From NCBI RefSeq assembly GCF_000275825.1, contig NZ_JH719942.1, forward strand, positions 4,162,624 to 4,209,695: 47,072 nt of DNA. The letters run 5' to 3'. This DNA is from Saprospira grandis DSM 2844 (GTDB taxonomy: Bacteria > Bacteroidota > Bacteroidia > Chitinophagales > Saprospiraceae). The stretch's first letter is position 1, and the number at the start of each line of letters is the position of its first letter. The position numbers and the translations under genes were made by a program. Of this stretch, positions 1 to 8,544 are shown piece after piece. Below the pieces are notes generated by a model. It made no database searches, had not been told where the DNA came from, and saw nothing but the letters and a program-made list of their open reading frames with translations.

Positions 1-1250
1 CATCCCCTCATTCGAGGGGATTTTCTGTTCCACTAGGCTCCATCAGCAAACAAGGGCTTTAGCCCGCCCGTTTGCATAGACCCGCAACCATGGGCTTCAG
101 CCCATGGCCGCAGAACTGCCTAGCCACTAAAAGACGCTTTCTTTATCTCTCCTTTTTCAAAACTCCTAGAGAAAAAGTTGAGGGACTAATGAAAAACCGC
201 AGGACCGAAAAAAACCTAATACCTTCTTTTCATATAAAGAACTTCTTCTCTATTCTATCTCCCATAAAACCCAAGAAAAAGTTGAGGGACTAATGAAGAA
301 AACCAGAGACTACAGAAGGATAGCATTCAAAATCTTGTGTGCGCCCTTTTTGCTGCCTAGGGACAAGCCCCTAGGCTAGCTTTTTCAGACAGCCCTCTGC
401 GAGGGCCTTTGGATATGGCCCTTCTCTGCAAAAACAGATGAGCAAAGCCGTGGATCACAACTTGAAGCCCTTTAGGGCTGACTCCATGGAGTTAGCCTAA
501 GCGATGAATGGTATTTTATCATCCCTGTAGGTTAAAACCCACAGCAACAAAAGAGACCAAACTTAGCCCAATAAATATGAGCCGATGGTTGAAACCATCG
601 GCCCATATCATTTATAGCAAACAAGGGCTTTAGCCCGCCAGTTTGCATAGACCCGCAACCATGGGCTTTAGCCCATGGCCCCAAAAACTCCACACTAAAA
701 TTAAGGGATAAAACAATTGCGATTAGTTCTGCCACAAAAAATTCATAGGAACCCTAGGGCCAAGGCCCTAGGCTAAGAAAAAATTGTCATCCCCTCATGC
801 GAGGGGATTTTTCTTGGCGGTTGTGCTTGGACGGTTGTTGTTGTTGTTGTCACTAAAAAATCAGGGATAAAAATAATTGCTATTATTTCTGCCCTGGGCT
901 GAAGCCCAGGGTCGTAGACTTGAGCGAACTAGCGGACTAAAGTCCTTGTTCGCTTTTTCTACTTATAGCTTTCCATTAAGCTTCGGCCCAAAGCTACCCT
1001 GCCACTAAAAGACACTTTCTTTATCTCTCCTTTTTCACCCCCAGAAAAAGTTGAGGGACTAATGGAAATTATCTCCATATGGCTTCCTGCTCGGCTGCCT
1101 AGGGACAAGCCCCTAGGCTAGCTTTTTTAGACAGCCCTCTGCGAGGGCCTTTGGATATAGCACTTCTCGGCAAAAGCAGATGAGCAAAGCCGTAAATCAT
1201 AATTTAAGGCCCTTTAGGGCTGACTCCATTGGGTTAGCCTAGGGGCTTGT
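1..1250. repeat. REP-like palindrome array, non-coding
   Basis: No credible gene lies in this stretch; short ORFs in it run straight through palindromes. It is built from discrete stem-loops: 2-21 (arms ATCCCCTC/GAGGGGAT), 46-75 (GCAAAC/GTTTGC around GGGCTTTAGCCC), 88-107 (CCATGGGC TTCA GCCCATGG), 583-600 (CGATGG TTGAAA CCATCG), several CCTAGGG...CCCTAGG units and a pair GCGAAC...GTTCGC near 920-952. Linkers such as CACTAAAAGACGCTTTCTT recur inside the array (near 124 and 1010). The same modules reappear near 3.55, 10.2, 35.1 and 38.6-39.1 kb. The style resembles REP sequences mobilised by RAYT (TnpA_REP) transposases, but no such transposase is in this window. Confidence 0.75.
617..958 (+). 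repeat. Long dispersed repeat, copy 1
   Basis: This roughly 340-bp block of several palindromes plus linkers is repeated in the same orientation at 38651-38997. The stretch from about 742 to 910 is near-identical to 38779-38950. The two copies diverge just after the CCTGGGCTGAAGCCCAGG hairpin and then match again through the GCGAAC...GTTCGC unit. Similarity over linkers as well as stems argues for duplication of the composite block rather than independent assembly of modules. Confidence 0.8.
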
Positions 1251-1264
1251 CCCTAGGCGATGAA

Positions 1265-1424
1265 TGGCAGGCGGCAAAGCCGCCGCAAAGGAGCGAAGCG
1301 ACTGGCCCAGCGCTGCGCAGGGGTGGCCGAAGGCCAGACCGAAGCCGCCAAAGGCGGCTGAAGGGCCGAACAGACCTGTGAGCCCCGCAGCATAGCGGCG
1401 GCCAGCTTGCTGGCCGCGGGCCCC
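1265..1424 (-). repeat. GC-rich intergenic repeat copy R1
   Basis: This is one of about 14 copies of a GC-rich element. Its diagnostic end, GGGGCC followed outward by A/T-rich sequence, lies at 1418-1424 facing dps. Stem-forming segments include GGCGGCAAAGCCGCC near 1270, GCCGCCAAAGGCGGC near 1345 and GGCCAGCTTGCTGGCC near 1400. An ORF can be read through it, but its composition is dictated by the palindromes. Confidence 0.8.
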
Positions 1425-1458
1425 AAAAAATAAGAAAGTCCTAAACCCTTTAGAAAGG

Positions 1459-1489
1459 TTGATTATCCCTCTTTTTTTCTGTATCATTG
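1459..1489 (+). promoter_or_regulatory. Putative Bacteroidota-type promoter of dps
   Basis: TTG at 1459-1461 and TATCATTG at 1482-1489 are separated by 20 bases. This resembles the Bacteroidota -33/-7 pattern (TTG, TAnnTTTG) with one mismatch. It sits between repeat R1 and the dps start, so the repeat would be upstream of the transcript. Confidence 0.4.
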
Positions 1490-1512
1490 GGGCATTAACT
1501 CATAAAAGAACA

Positions 1513-1992
1513 ATGATGAAAAAACAGACAACTACCATTGGTTTGGACCATACGGAAAGCCTACAATTGGCTGAAAAGCTAAACGTACTCTTGGCAAATT
1601 ACCAATTGTTGTACATCAATACTCGTGGATTTCATTGGAACATCAAGGGGGATAACTTTTTTGAGCTGCACGCCAAATTTGAGGAAATTTATACTGATTT
1701 GCAGATCAAAATTGATGAAATTGCGGAGCGGATTTTGACTTTGGGGCAGCAGCCTTTGCATGCCTACAGCCAGTATTTGGAGCAATCATCTATTGAGGAA
1801 ATCACCAATGTGACTGATGGGAAAGAGGGTTTGGCCCATGTATTAAAGGCCTTTTCGGTTATCATTGAATTGCAGCGCGAGTTGCTGGGGCTCTCTGATG
1901 AGGCCAGTGATGAGGGGACCAATGCCTTGATGAGTGATTATGTTCGGGAGCAAGAGAAATTGGCTTGGATGTACAATGCTTATTTGGGCTAG
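1513..1992 (+). CDS. dps: Dps-family ferritin-like DNA-binding/iron-storage protein
   Basis: The predicted 160-residue protein has the usual Dps length. Dps proteins form dodecamers that oxidise ferrous iron with hydrogen peroxide, store the iron and can protect DNA. The ferroxidase region is readable: TRGFHWNIKG followed by HAKFEEIYTDLQIKIDEIAERI, the H...D...E pattern of Dps intersubunit sites. The lysine-rich start (MMKKQ) could contribute to DNA contact, which is inference. An in-frame upstream ATG at 1459 would add hydrophobic residues not typical of Dps, so the ATG at 1513 (or 1516) is preferred. The gene stands alone, followed by a hairpin terminator. Oxidative-stress control is plausible, but no OxyR site was identified here. 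Confidence 0.93.
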   Translation: MMKKQTTTIGLDHTESLQLAEKLNVLLANYQLLYINTRGFHWNIKGDNFFELHAKFEEIYTDLQIKIDEIAERILTLGQQPLHAYSQYLEQSSIEEITNVTDGKEGLAHVLKAFSVIIELQRELLGLSDEASDEGTNALMSDYVREQEKLAWMYNAYLG

Positions 1993-2013
1993 TTCTAAAT
2001 AGTTTTATATCTT

Positions 2014-2050
2014 AAGCGCGCTGGTCAGATTGGCCAGGGCGCTTTTTTTT
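2014..2050 (+). terminator. Rho-independent terminator after dps
   Basis: An imperfect GC-rich stem (AGCGCGCTGGTC / GGCCAGGGCGCT) is followed by eight T residues, placed 20 bases after the dps stop codon. Confidence 0.75.
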
Positions 2051-2082
2051 CGCCCAACATTTTGCTTACAAAAAAGAATCTT

Positions 2083-3381
2083 ATGCAAAAGAAAAGTTCT
2101 TTGGTCCAGAGAGACCAAGCTGTCGTTTGGCATCCTTTTACACAAATGAAAACAGCCGAGGCGCCAATTGCGATTACTAAGGGCAAGGGCACATTGCTCT
2201 GGGATGAGGACGGCAAAGAATACATTGATGCCATTGCTTCTTGGTGGATGAATTTGCATGGGCACAGCCATCCTAATTTTGCGGCGGCCCTCAAGCAGCA
2301 GGCCGAGCAATTGGAGCATGTCATTTTTGCCAATTTCACGCATGAGCCTGCCGTACAAATTGCCGAAAAAGTATTGAGCAAGCTCCCTGATAATCAGGCT
2401 CGTTTCTTCTTTTCGGACAATGGGTCTACGGCCGTAGAGGTGGGTCTAAAAATGTGCTTTCAGTATTGGCACAACATCGGGAAGCCCAAAACGAAGATCA
2501 TTGCTTTTGAGGGGGCCTATCATGGCGACACCTTTGGGGCCATGTCGGTGGGGGGACGCTCTGCTTTTTCGGCCCCTTTTGCCCCCTATCTTTTTGATGT
2601 GCTTTTTGTAGAGCCGCCTTTGCCGGGCCAGGAAGCCGAGAGTTTGGCTGCTTTTGAGCAGTTATTGGACCAGCATCAGGGGCAAATTGCGGGATTTATT
2701 TTTGAGCCTTTGGTACAGGGTTCGGCGGGTATGCGGATCTATGAGGCTGCGGCCTTAGATCCTTTTTTGGCCCATTGCAAATCGGAAGACATTCTGATTA
2801 TTGCGGATGAGGTCATGGTGGGTTTTGGTCGAACGGGCAGCTGGTGGGCCAGTGATTTTTTGGCTCATGATCCCGATATTTTTTGTTTATCTAAGGGCCT
2901 TACGGGTGGCACGATGGCCTTGGGTGCGACTACTTGCAGCGATAGAATTTTTCAGGCGTTTTGGTCCGATGACAAATACAAAACCCTCTTTCATGGGCAT
3001 AGCTGCACGGGCAATCCCTTGGCCTGTGCGGTGGCCTTGGCCAGCTTTGAGCTGACCAATTCGGAAAAAACCTGGGAGCAGATTCGCTGGATCGAGCAGC
3101 AGCATAGCGCCTTTGGGCAGCAGATCATTGGGCACCCCAAAGTGAGCAATATGCGTCAGAAGGGGGTCATTTGGGCCTTTGATTTACAGACGCCTGACTC
3201 CACCTCTTATTTCAACAACATCCGCGATGAGATTTGGCAGTTTTTCATTCAGAGAGGCTTGTTGTTGCGTCCCTTGGGCAATACGGTCTATGTTTTGCCG
3301 CCCTACTGCATCACGGAGGAGCAAATGGGCAAGGTACATGAGGGGATATTGGCCCTTTTGGATAGTGCTGTTGGGGGGTAG
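2083..3381 (+). CDS. bioA: Adenosylmethionine-8-amino-7-oxononanoate aminotransferase
   Basis: BioA is a PLP-dependent class III aminotransferase in biotin synthesis. It moves an amino group from S-adenosylmethionine to KAPA to give DAPA. The 432-residue protein shows the BioA opening VVWHPFTQMK, the cofactor-phosphate region DNGSTAVEVGLKM, the YHGDTFGAMSVGG segment, the PLP aspartate in IIADEVMVGFGRTG and the Schiff-base lysine in LSKGLTGGTMALG. The ATG at 2083 is preferred over a TTG at 2062, because the terminator of dps ends at 2050 and homologues begin near this point. No other bio gene is in the window, so it is an isolated pathway member here. A GC-rich repeat begins 4 bases after the stop codon. 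Confidence 0.95.
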   Translation: MQKKSSLVQRDQAVVWHPFTQMKTAEAPIAITKGKGTLLWDEDGKEYIDAIASWWMNLHGHSHPNFAAALKQQAEQLEHVIFANFTHEPAVQIAEKVLSKLPDNQARFFFSDNGSTAVEVGLKMCFQYWHNIGKPKTKIIAFEGAYHGDTFGAMSVGGRSAFSAPFAPYLFDVLFVEPPLPGQEAESLAAFEQLLDQHQGQIAGFIFEPLVQGSAGMRIYEAAALDPFLAHCKSEDILIIADEVMVGFGRTGSWWASDFLAHDPDIFCLSKGLTGGTMALGATTCSDRIFQAFWSDDKYKTLFHGHSCTGNPLACAVALASFELTNSEKTWEQIRWIEQQHSAFGQQIIGHPKVSNMRQKGVIWAFDLQTPDSTSYFNNIRDEIWQFFIQRGLLLRPLGNTVYVLPPYCITEEQMGKVHEGILALLDSAVGG

Positions 3382-3385
3382 TTTT

Positions 3386-3536
3386 GGGGCCTGCCGCCTT
3401 TGGCGGCCGGGCCCTTGCAGGGCTCGCAGGTCTGCTCGGCCCTTCAGCCCTTCGGGCTTCGGTCTGGCCTGACGGCCACCCTTTCAGGCCCCTAGGCCAG
3501 TCGCTTCGCTCCTTTGCGGCGGCTGCGCCGCCTGCT
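3386..3536 (+). repeat. GC-rich intergenic repeat copy R2
   Basis: The GGGGCC edge is at 3386, abutting the bioA stop. Internal palindromes are GCCGCCTTTGGCGGC and GCGGCGGCTGCGCCGCC. The shared backbone includes GCTCGCAGGTCTGCTCGGCCC and GGTCTGGCCTGACGGCCACC. Two REP-like hairpins follow at 3545-3564 and about 3600-3626 (GATGG TTAAAA TCATC). Confidence 0.8.
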
Positions 3537-3655
3537 ATCTGGACCTGTAGGTGGAAAGCTACAGCAACAAAAGAGGCCGTGCTAACTGCAATAAAATGGG
3601 CCGATGGTTAAAATCATCGGCCCATAATGAGTTTAAGCTGGCTATGCCAAATAGC

Positions 3656-4354
3656 CTAAGCTAGCAATTGCTCCAAGCGCAATTTCCATTTTTCCCAATC
3701 TGGAAGAAGCAGCGTCTGTAGCTCAAAAAATGCCTGATTGTGATGAGGATGCAACAAATGACAAAGCTCATGTATAATCACATACTCTATACAACGCTTG
3801 GGGGCCATAATCAACTCTGGATTGAGGATGATTTTCCCCTTAGGGGTACAACTCCCCCATCGACTGGGCATTTCTCTTAACTGTATGCTGCTTGGCCCCT
3901 CATGAAAGGACTTAAAGCGCTGAATTAAAGGTGCCGCAATTTCTTTAAATTTATGCTCGGCCCGCTCCCGATACCAAGCTAAAAGCAGGCCCTTTGCCTT
4001 GGCCTTCTCTTTGGTATGCACTTCTATATACCGCCCCCGATACTTTACGCCCTGCGGCCCCTCCGAAAGAATGACTTTGAGCAAGTACTGCCGCCCCATA
4101 TATAAATGCGTTTCCCCACTGACATAGGTCCGCACAGTCCGCCTAGGATGAAAGGATAAGAAGTAACTCAATTGCTTGATGATCCAGGGCGCCCGCTTAT
4201 GCACCTTCTCCCGAATCAGCACCAAGGAGGTCTCTGGCGGCACCTTTACGATTACTTGCATTTCTGGCGTGACCGTAATTCCCAAAGATTTACGGGCCAC
4301 ATACTTTATTTCGTAAGTGATTTGCTTGGAACCAAAGGCAATGACATCTGTCAT
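3656..4354 (-). CDS. YgjP/DUF45-family zinc metallopeptidase in hsd operon
   Basis: The 232-residue protein belongs to the YgjP-like, DUF45 family, related to WSS/SprT-type zinc metallopeptidases. The zinc-binding HExxH is seen as IIHELCHLLHPHHNQAFF near residues 190-208, with the third ligand expected in the HPHH segment. The upstream MPSRWGSCTPKGKI block is also typical. Its ATG overlaps the hsdR stop codon (ATGA at 4351-4354), which argues for translational coupling to the restriction subunit. DUF45 genes are known companions of type I RM loci, with an unclear role. Processing or turnover of HsdR is a reasonable inference, not something the sequence proves. Confidence 0.85.
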   Translation of the reverse strand: MTDVIAFGSKQITYEIKYVARKSLGITVTPEMQVIVKVPPETSLVLIREKVHKRAPWIIKQLSYFLSFHPRRTVRTYVSGETHLYMGRQYLLKVILSEGPQGVKYRGRYIEVHTKEKAKAKGLLLAWYRERAEHKFKEIAAPLIQRFKSFHEGPSSIQLREMPSRWGSCTPKGKIILNPELIMAPKRCIEYVIIHELCHLLHPHHNQAFFELQTLLLPDWEKWKLRLEQLLA

Positions 4355-7300
4355 GATTTATATCTCTTTTTGGCATTGGCAATAATACGATCTACTAAAT
4401 GATAGACCTGGTCAAAATCAGGCGATAAGCCCTCTGCCTCTAAACTGTCAATTATAATATCACTCAGTGCAATAGACATCTGCCCCTGTATATCCTGCTT
4501 TTGCACCCAATCCACGACAATCATATCCTTTATGAGCTGATCGCTAGTTAAGGCAAAGGCTAAAGCGAGCTGTTGCTTTTTCTCTTCTTCTAGGCCCGAG
4601 GGGACCAAGTTTTCCAACTCCTCCAAAGCCAAACCATAAAAGGCTTGTGCCTCCGAATGCCCAGCCAATGCAGCCGGCAAACTACTATCTTCCCGGTTCA
4701 AGACCTTTTGCATCAGGTCCTTGAGCTTGTTCAAATATTGTAGTTCCGTCATTCTCTTTTCCTTAAAATCCCGTATAGCCTCTTCCAACATTTCCGAGAA
4801 TTTGCGGTAAAAAGCGGGGTCCTCTTCTAGGCGCTCACTAATGTGCTTGGCCGTCCGAGAAGCTATTTTATCTGCCTTGGCCCGATCGCCTATGGTTTTT
4901 TCTACCTCTTCCTGAAAGGCTTCCGTATCAAAGATATCGACCATGCTTACAATTTGCTCTACGCCCGAACTACTGATGTGCTGATCGATCAACTTCTGAA
5001 TCTGGCCCTCATAACGCTTATAATCTACCTGATCAGAATAGCGAGTAAGTACGGCCTTCCGCAGCTTTAAGAAAAAGGCTAGATCCTCTTTGTATTGAAC
5101 CAATTGATTTTTGGGCTCCTCTTTATGAAAGTCTACAGAAGACAAAGCCATTTTTAATGTCCGTGCATAGGCCCGCAGCTTATCATAAAAGATGACTCGA
5201 ATGGCTTCATCTGCCAAAAGCTGTTGGTAGGCCTCTGCATCTCGCTTGTTCTTGACCGTTTTAAAGATATCCCAAAGCTCCGCATGCCGCTGCGGCAACT
5301 TGCCAATTTCTTCCTTAATATCGGTTAAAGTGCCCTTCAAGTCATCAGGATCAAAGTCATCAAAGGAGGAGTAAGTGGCCAAAGCATCATCTAAAGCCCC
5401 TAGTACCCCATAGTAATCAATGATATACCCATAGTCTTTATCTGGATGTATGCGATTGACCCGCGCAATGGCCTGCAATAGACTATGATTGCGGAGGTTT
5501 CTGGTCAAGTATAATACGGTATTCTGTGGCGCATCAAAACCCGTCAATAGCTTATCGACAACAATGATGATCTCAGGATGCTCCTCGTTTTTGTAGCGAT
5601 TGACGATGTTCTTCTGATAACGACTGGCATTTCCATGCTCTTCCATCATCCTTTTCCAAAAGGACTTTAGCCGATTAGAACTGGCCCCATAAGCGCTATC
5701 TTCTCCCTCCCGATCATCTATGGCCGAGATGACGACCTCACTACTGACCAAAGTAGTGGCATCCAAAAATTCTTTGTACTTGATGGCCGTCTCTTTGTTG
5801 GGAGCCACTAATTGCCCCTTAAAGCCTGTTCCCCGGAAGTTCTCCTTAAAATGCTTGGCAATATCCCAGGCCTGCGCATAAACCTTCTGATCCGCCTTAT
5901 TGAGCTGGTCCGCTCGACTAAATTTCTTTTTCAAATCCTTGCGCTCATATTCCGTTAAGGGCTCCGCAATCATCGAAAAGAAGTTATCTAAAGCTGCCGC
6001 ATTTACAGTTTGGGCCGTATGCCTCCCCTCATAGAGCAAGGGCACAACTGCCCCATCCTTGACGGCCTGATCGACGGTATAATGATCGATCAACTTTCCA
6101 AACTTGCTCAGGGTGTTTTTGTCTTTCTTGAATAAAGGCGTTCCCGTCAAGGCTATAAAGCAAGCATTGGGTAATACCCGCTCCATATTGACATTGAAGG
6201 TTCCATGTTGTGTGCGGTGGCCCTCATCCACCAAAACAAAGATATTGGGGCTCTGCAAGGGCTGGCTCATTTTTTTTACTGCAGTCTCAAACTTATTGAT
6301 GACCGTGGTAATGACCACATCCCCATCTTCTTCTAAGAGCGTCACCAATTGCTTGCCCGTCTTTGCATTTTCTACGGACATCCCACATTTCTGAAAGGTT
6401 TTTGTAATTTGCTCATCCAAATCCGTGCGGTCCGTTACGAGTACGATCTTAGGGTTTTTGATTTGTGGATCCATCACAATGGCCTGCGCCAATAGCACCA
6501 TGGTTAGCGATTTACCCGAACCCTGTGTATGCCAAATCACGCCCCCGGAGCGCTTGCCCGCCTGTAAGGGCCGCAATTGCTCCATTGCCTTGGCCACCGC
6601 AAAATACTGCTGGTAGCGAGCTAGTTTCTTTACTCCATTGTCATAAAGAATGAAGTTGCGCAAAAAGTCTAATAAACGCTCAGGCCGAAACAAACCATAA
6701 AGGTAGGCATCCTGCGGACTAGGCGCTATGGGCTCGGCCCCCAAAGCATCAAAGTATTGACGAACATAGCGATAACGCTCCTCAAAAAGGGCATTTTTAG
6801 TCGTTTCGCTTAATGGGCGGTTCTTTAGGGCATATAGCTGCTGCTCATAATCTTGCTTGGCCTGGGCATTGGCAAATTTTTCTTGCCAGTGCGACCAGAA
6901 TTTCTCTGCGGTGCCATTGGTGGCGTACTTACCCGAATTGGTCGAGATGCTTAATAAGATTTGTGCATAGACATACAAATTCCGTATCCCATCCTCTTGC
7001 TGATTGCGCAAATGCTGAGAAATGGCCTGCGCTATGGGCTGCTTCATATCGGGCCGCTTGCATTCTATGATGCCCAAGGGAATCCCATTGACAAAAAGGA
7101 CAATATCTGGCCGATAATGATCCCGACGGCCCGTACGCAAAACAGAATACTCTTCTGTTAGATGAAAACAGTTGCGCTCTGGATGCTCAAAGTCGATATA
7201 CTTTAGGTTGTAGCTCTTTTTTTGGCCCGCTATGGATTGCTCTAAGGATATTCCCGCCGTCAATAGATCATAGAGCTTTTGACTAGCCGTAATATATCCC

Positions 7301-7563
7301 TCTGCCAAAGGTAAACTAGTCAGGCGGCGAATGGCCTGCCCAATATTGGCCTCCGAAAAGTCTATTTGCTGGCCTGCCCGCTCTATCTTGTTGAGCCGCT
7401 TGAGCTGCTGCGCCAAGATGTTTTCTAATAATACGGTCCGATGACTGCCCCCTCTTGCTTGCAAACAAGCCGAAGGCGATAAATAGCGATAGCCCATATT
7501 GATTAGGAGGGCCAAGGCCGGTATTTGCGAGATATGATCTTCTTTAAAGGATGGTCTTTGCAT
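4351..7563 (-). CDS. hsdR: Type I restriction endonuclease R subunit
   Basis: HsdR is the DNA-translocating and cleaving subunit of type I RM complexes. The 1070-residue protein has the N-terminal PD-(D/E)XK nuclease centre D153...E167-x-K169 (RPDIVLFVNG, GIIECKRP). It then carries superfamily 2 helicase motifs: Walker A in HTQGSGKSLTM near residue 345, motif II LVDEGHRTQ, motif III ALTGTPL, the TGFDAPQNTVLYL segment, and motif VI in QAIARVNRIH. A helical C-terminal region probably docks onto HsdM/HsdS. The length matches the family and no frame disruption is seen. It overlaps the DUF45 gene by 4 bases. It is separated from hsdM/hsdS by about 2.7 kb of other genes, all on the same strand. Confidence 0.95.
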   Translation of the reverse strand: MQRPSFKEDHISQIPALALLINMGYRYLSPSACLQARGGSHRTVLLENILAQQLKRLNKIERAGQQIDFSEANIGQAIRRLTSLPLAEGYITASQKLYDLLTAGISLEQSIAGQKKSYNLKYIDFEHPERNCFHLTEEYSVLRTGRRDHYRPDIVLFVNGIPLGIIECKRPDMKQPIAQAISQHLRNQQEDGIRNLYVYAQILLSISTNSGKYATNGTAEKFWSHWQEKFANAQAKQDYEQQLYALKNRPLSETTKNALFEERYRYVRQYFDALGAEPIAPSPQDAYLYGLFRPERLLDFLRNFILYDNGVKKLARYQQYFAVAKAMEQLRPLQAGKRSGGVIWHTQGSGKSLTMVLLAQAIVMDPQIKNPKIVLVTDRTDLDEQITKTFQKCGMSVENAKTGKQLVTLLEEDGDVVITTVINKFETAVKKMSQPLQSPNIFVLVDEGHRTQHGTFNVNMERVLPNACFIALTGTPLFKKDKNTLSKFGKLIDHYTVDQAVKDGAVVPLLYEGRHTAQTVNAAALDNFFSMIAEPLTEYERKDLKKKFSRADQLNKADQKVYAQAWDIAKHFKENFRGTGFKGQLVAPNKETAIKYKEFLDATTLVSSEVVISAIDDREGEDSAYGASSNRLKSFWKRMMEEHGNASRYQKNIVNRYKNEEHPEIIIVVDKLLTGFDAPQNTVLYLTRNLRNHSLLQAIARVNRIHPDKDYGYIIDYYGVLGALDDALATYSSFDDFDPDDLKGTLTDIKEEIGKLPQRHAELWDIFKTVKNKRDAEAYQQLLADEAIRVIFYDKLRAYARTLKMALSSVDFHKEEPKNQLVQYKEDLAFFLKLRKAVLTRYSDQVDYKRYEGQIQKLIDQHISSSGVEQIVSMVDIFDTEAFQEEVEKTIGDRAKADKIASRTAKHISERLEEDPAFYRKFSEMLEEAIRDFKEKRMTELQYLNKLKDLMQKVLNREDSSLPAALAGHSEAQAFYGLALEELENLVPSGLEEEKKQQLALAFALTSDQLIKDMIVVDWVQKQDIQGQMSIALSDIIIDSLEAEGLSPDFDQVYHLVDRIIANAKKRYKS

Positions 7564-7599
7564 TGCTTTTATGTTTAATGTTTGTCTGTAATAGAAGAA

Positions 7600-7634
7600 C
7601 TCAGCAGCAAGCTATAGAATAACTTGCTGCTGAG
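7600..7634. terminator. Perfect 12-bp inverted repeat between orphan gene and hsdR
   Basis: Arms CTCAGCAGCAAG (7600-7611) and CTTGCTGCTGAG (7623-7634) surround an 11-base loop. It lies 10 bases beyond the stop of the 266-residue gene and 37 bases upstream of the hsdR start. The T-rich tail is on the plus strand rather than downstream in the minus direction. It may be a weak terminator/attenuator or an operator for hsdR. Confidence 0.5.
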
Positions 7635-7644
7635 TTTAGTTTTG

Positions 7645-8445
7645 TTAAATTATTTTCAGCTCCCAAGTGCCTGTACCTTCTCTAATTTTAGAATGCTTAA
7701 TCACTTCACGCTTAAAATCGCTATCACTTATAGGTCCATAAAAATGTTTATCAAAGATTTCATAAAAATACACAATACCTTCTTTTTTAGCCTCAAATAA
7801 TTTAATATGTTTTACATCAGATATTTTCTTTTTAAAATCATATATTATAGTTGTATTTCCAACTGCTTCCACTTTCCCTTTTCCCTCATCTATAGTACAT
7901 CCTTTACAGGTTACAAGAACACCTCTTTTATCAGGTAAATATCCTAATGCTTGATGCCCCGCAATCGGTCCAACTAGTCCAAACTGAGGGATATATGATT
8001 TTGACTTCAACATTTCTAAAGGGCCTAATTTTAGAGAAATCCAAGAAGCACTATAGTTTTCAGAACGAAGACTAACGCCAACTATATCCCGCTTATAGAG
8101 ACTTTTATATTCTCCAGCTACAAGATCTGTCTTAGTTGGGCGAAACTGTTGGTTCATTGCCATAATGAGCTGCTCAATATCTTTGAACTCACTATTAGGA
8201 ATGGGTATATAAAAACACACTAATTCTGTTTGTTCAACTTGTTGGGAGGTCATTACTGCCTTGTAGTCCGAAAACTTTGCGTGATATGAAATATTTACAA
8301 GCTTGCCCAAGTCCACCCCCCCCCCATCTGCATTATAAACTTCATACTCGCAAACAATTCCGCTTTGTTCAAGAAGTGAATCTTTCCTCGGAGAAGCTGG
8401 AGATCCCATAATCGGCCCAACTGATACTAAATCCCAATTTTTCAT
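7645..8445 (-). CDS. Unrecognised 266-residue protein inside RM locus
   Basis: No family is recognised. The protein has no signal peptide or membrane segment. A short motif recurs three times: SVGPIMGS near residue 9, LVGPIAGH near 158 and FYGPISDS near 238, so a repeated strand-turn element is possible. Strands dominate the composition, with a CKGCTIDEG pair of cysteines near residue 184. The base composition is clearly more AT-rich than the hsd genes. The coding strand contains a run of ten G residues (8316-8325) encoding DGGGV near residue 41, with the frame intact here. It lies between hsdR and another orphan gene in the same orientation. Cargo of the RM locus or a small independent system are both possible. 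Confidence 0.7.
   Translation of the reverse strand: MKNWDLVSVGPIMGSPASPRKDSLLEQSGIVCEYEVYNADGGGVDLGKLVNISYHAKFSDYKAVMTSQQVEQTELVCFYIPIPNSEFKDIEQLIMAMNQQFRPTKTDLVAGEYKSLYKRDIVGVSLRSENYSASWISLKLGPLEMLKSKSYIPQFGLVGPIAGHQALGYLPDKRGVLVTCKGCTIDEGKGKVEAVGNTTIIYDFKKKISDVKHIKLFEAKKEGIVYFYEIFDKHFYGPISDSDFKREVIKHSKIREGTGTWELKII
8316..8325. repeat. C10/G10 homopolymer within coding sequence
   Basis: Ten consecutive C residues on the plus strand, read as G10 in the minus-strand gene, sit about 40 codons after its start. Such tracts are classic slippage sites for phase-variable expression. The frame is open in this sequence, corresponding to an ON state. Confidence 0.9.
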
Positions 8446-8492
8446 TTCGTTTATTTATTTAAGGTTGTTAATAAATCTATTCTTTCTGCAAC

Positions 8493-8526
8493 TAAAAAAA
8501 AGCCCAAGAACTATGACTTAGGCTTA
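8493..8526 (-). terminator. Terminator after 172-residue orphan gene
   Basis: Read on the minus strand, arms AAGCCTAAG and CTTGGGCTT (one mismatch) are followed by a run of T residues. It is placed just beyond the stop of the gene at 8545-9063. Confidence 0.65.
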
Positions 8527-8544
8527 AAACATCACAAAAAAGCG

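Noticed and set aside
72-735. Short open frames within the palindrome array
   Set aside because: They run through hairpins and repeated linkers, have no family resemblance and no start-site support.
1-1250. CRISPR array
   Set aside because: Repeats are palindromic modules of different sequences with irregular spacing, and no cas gene is present.
1239-1487. Open frame rich in Ala and Gly on the minus strand
   Set aside because: It is a reading of repeat R1; similar frames (for example in R2, R4, R5, R8) arise from the same GC-rich element.
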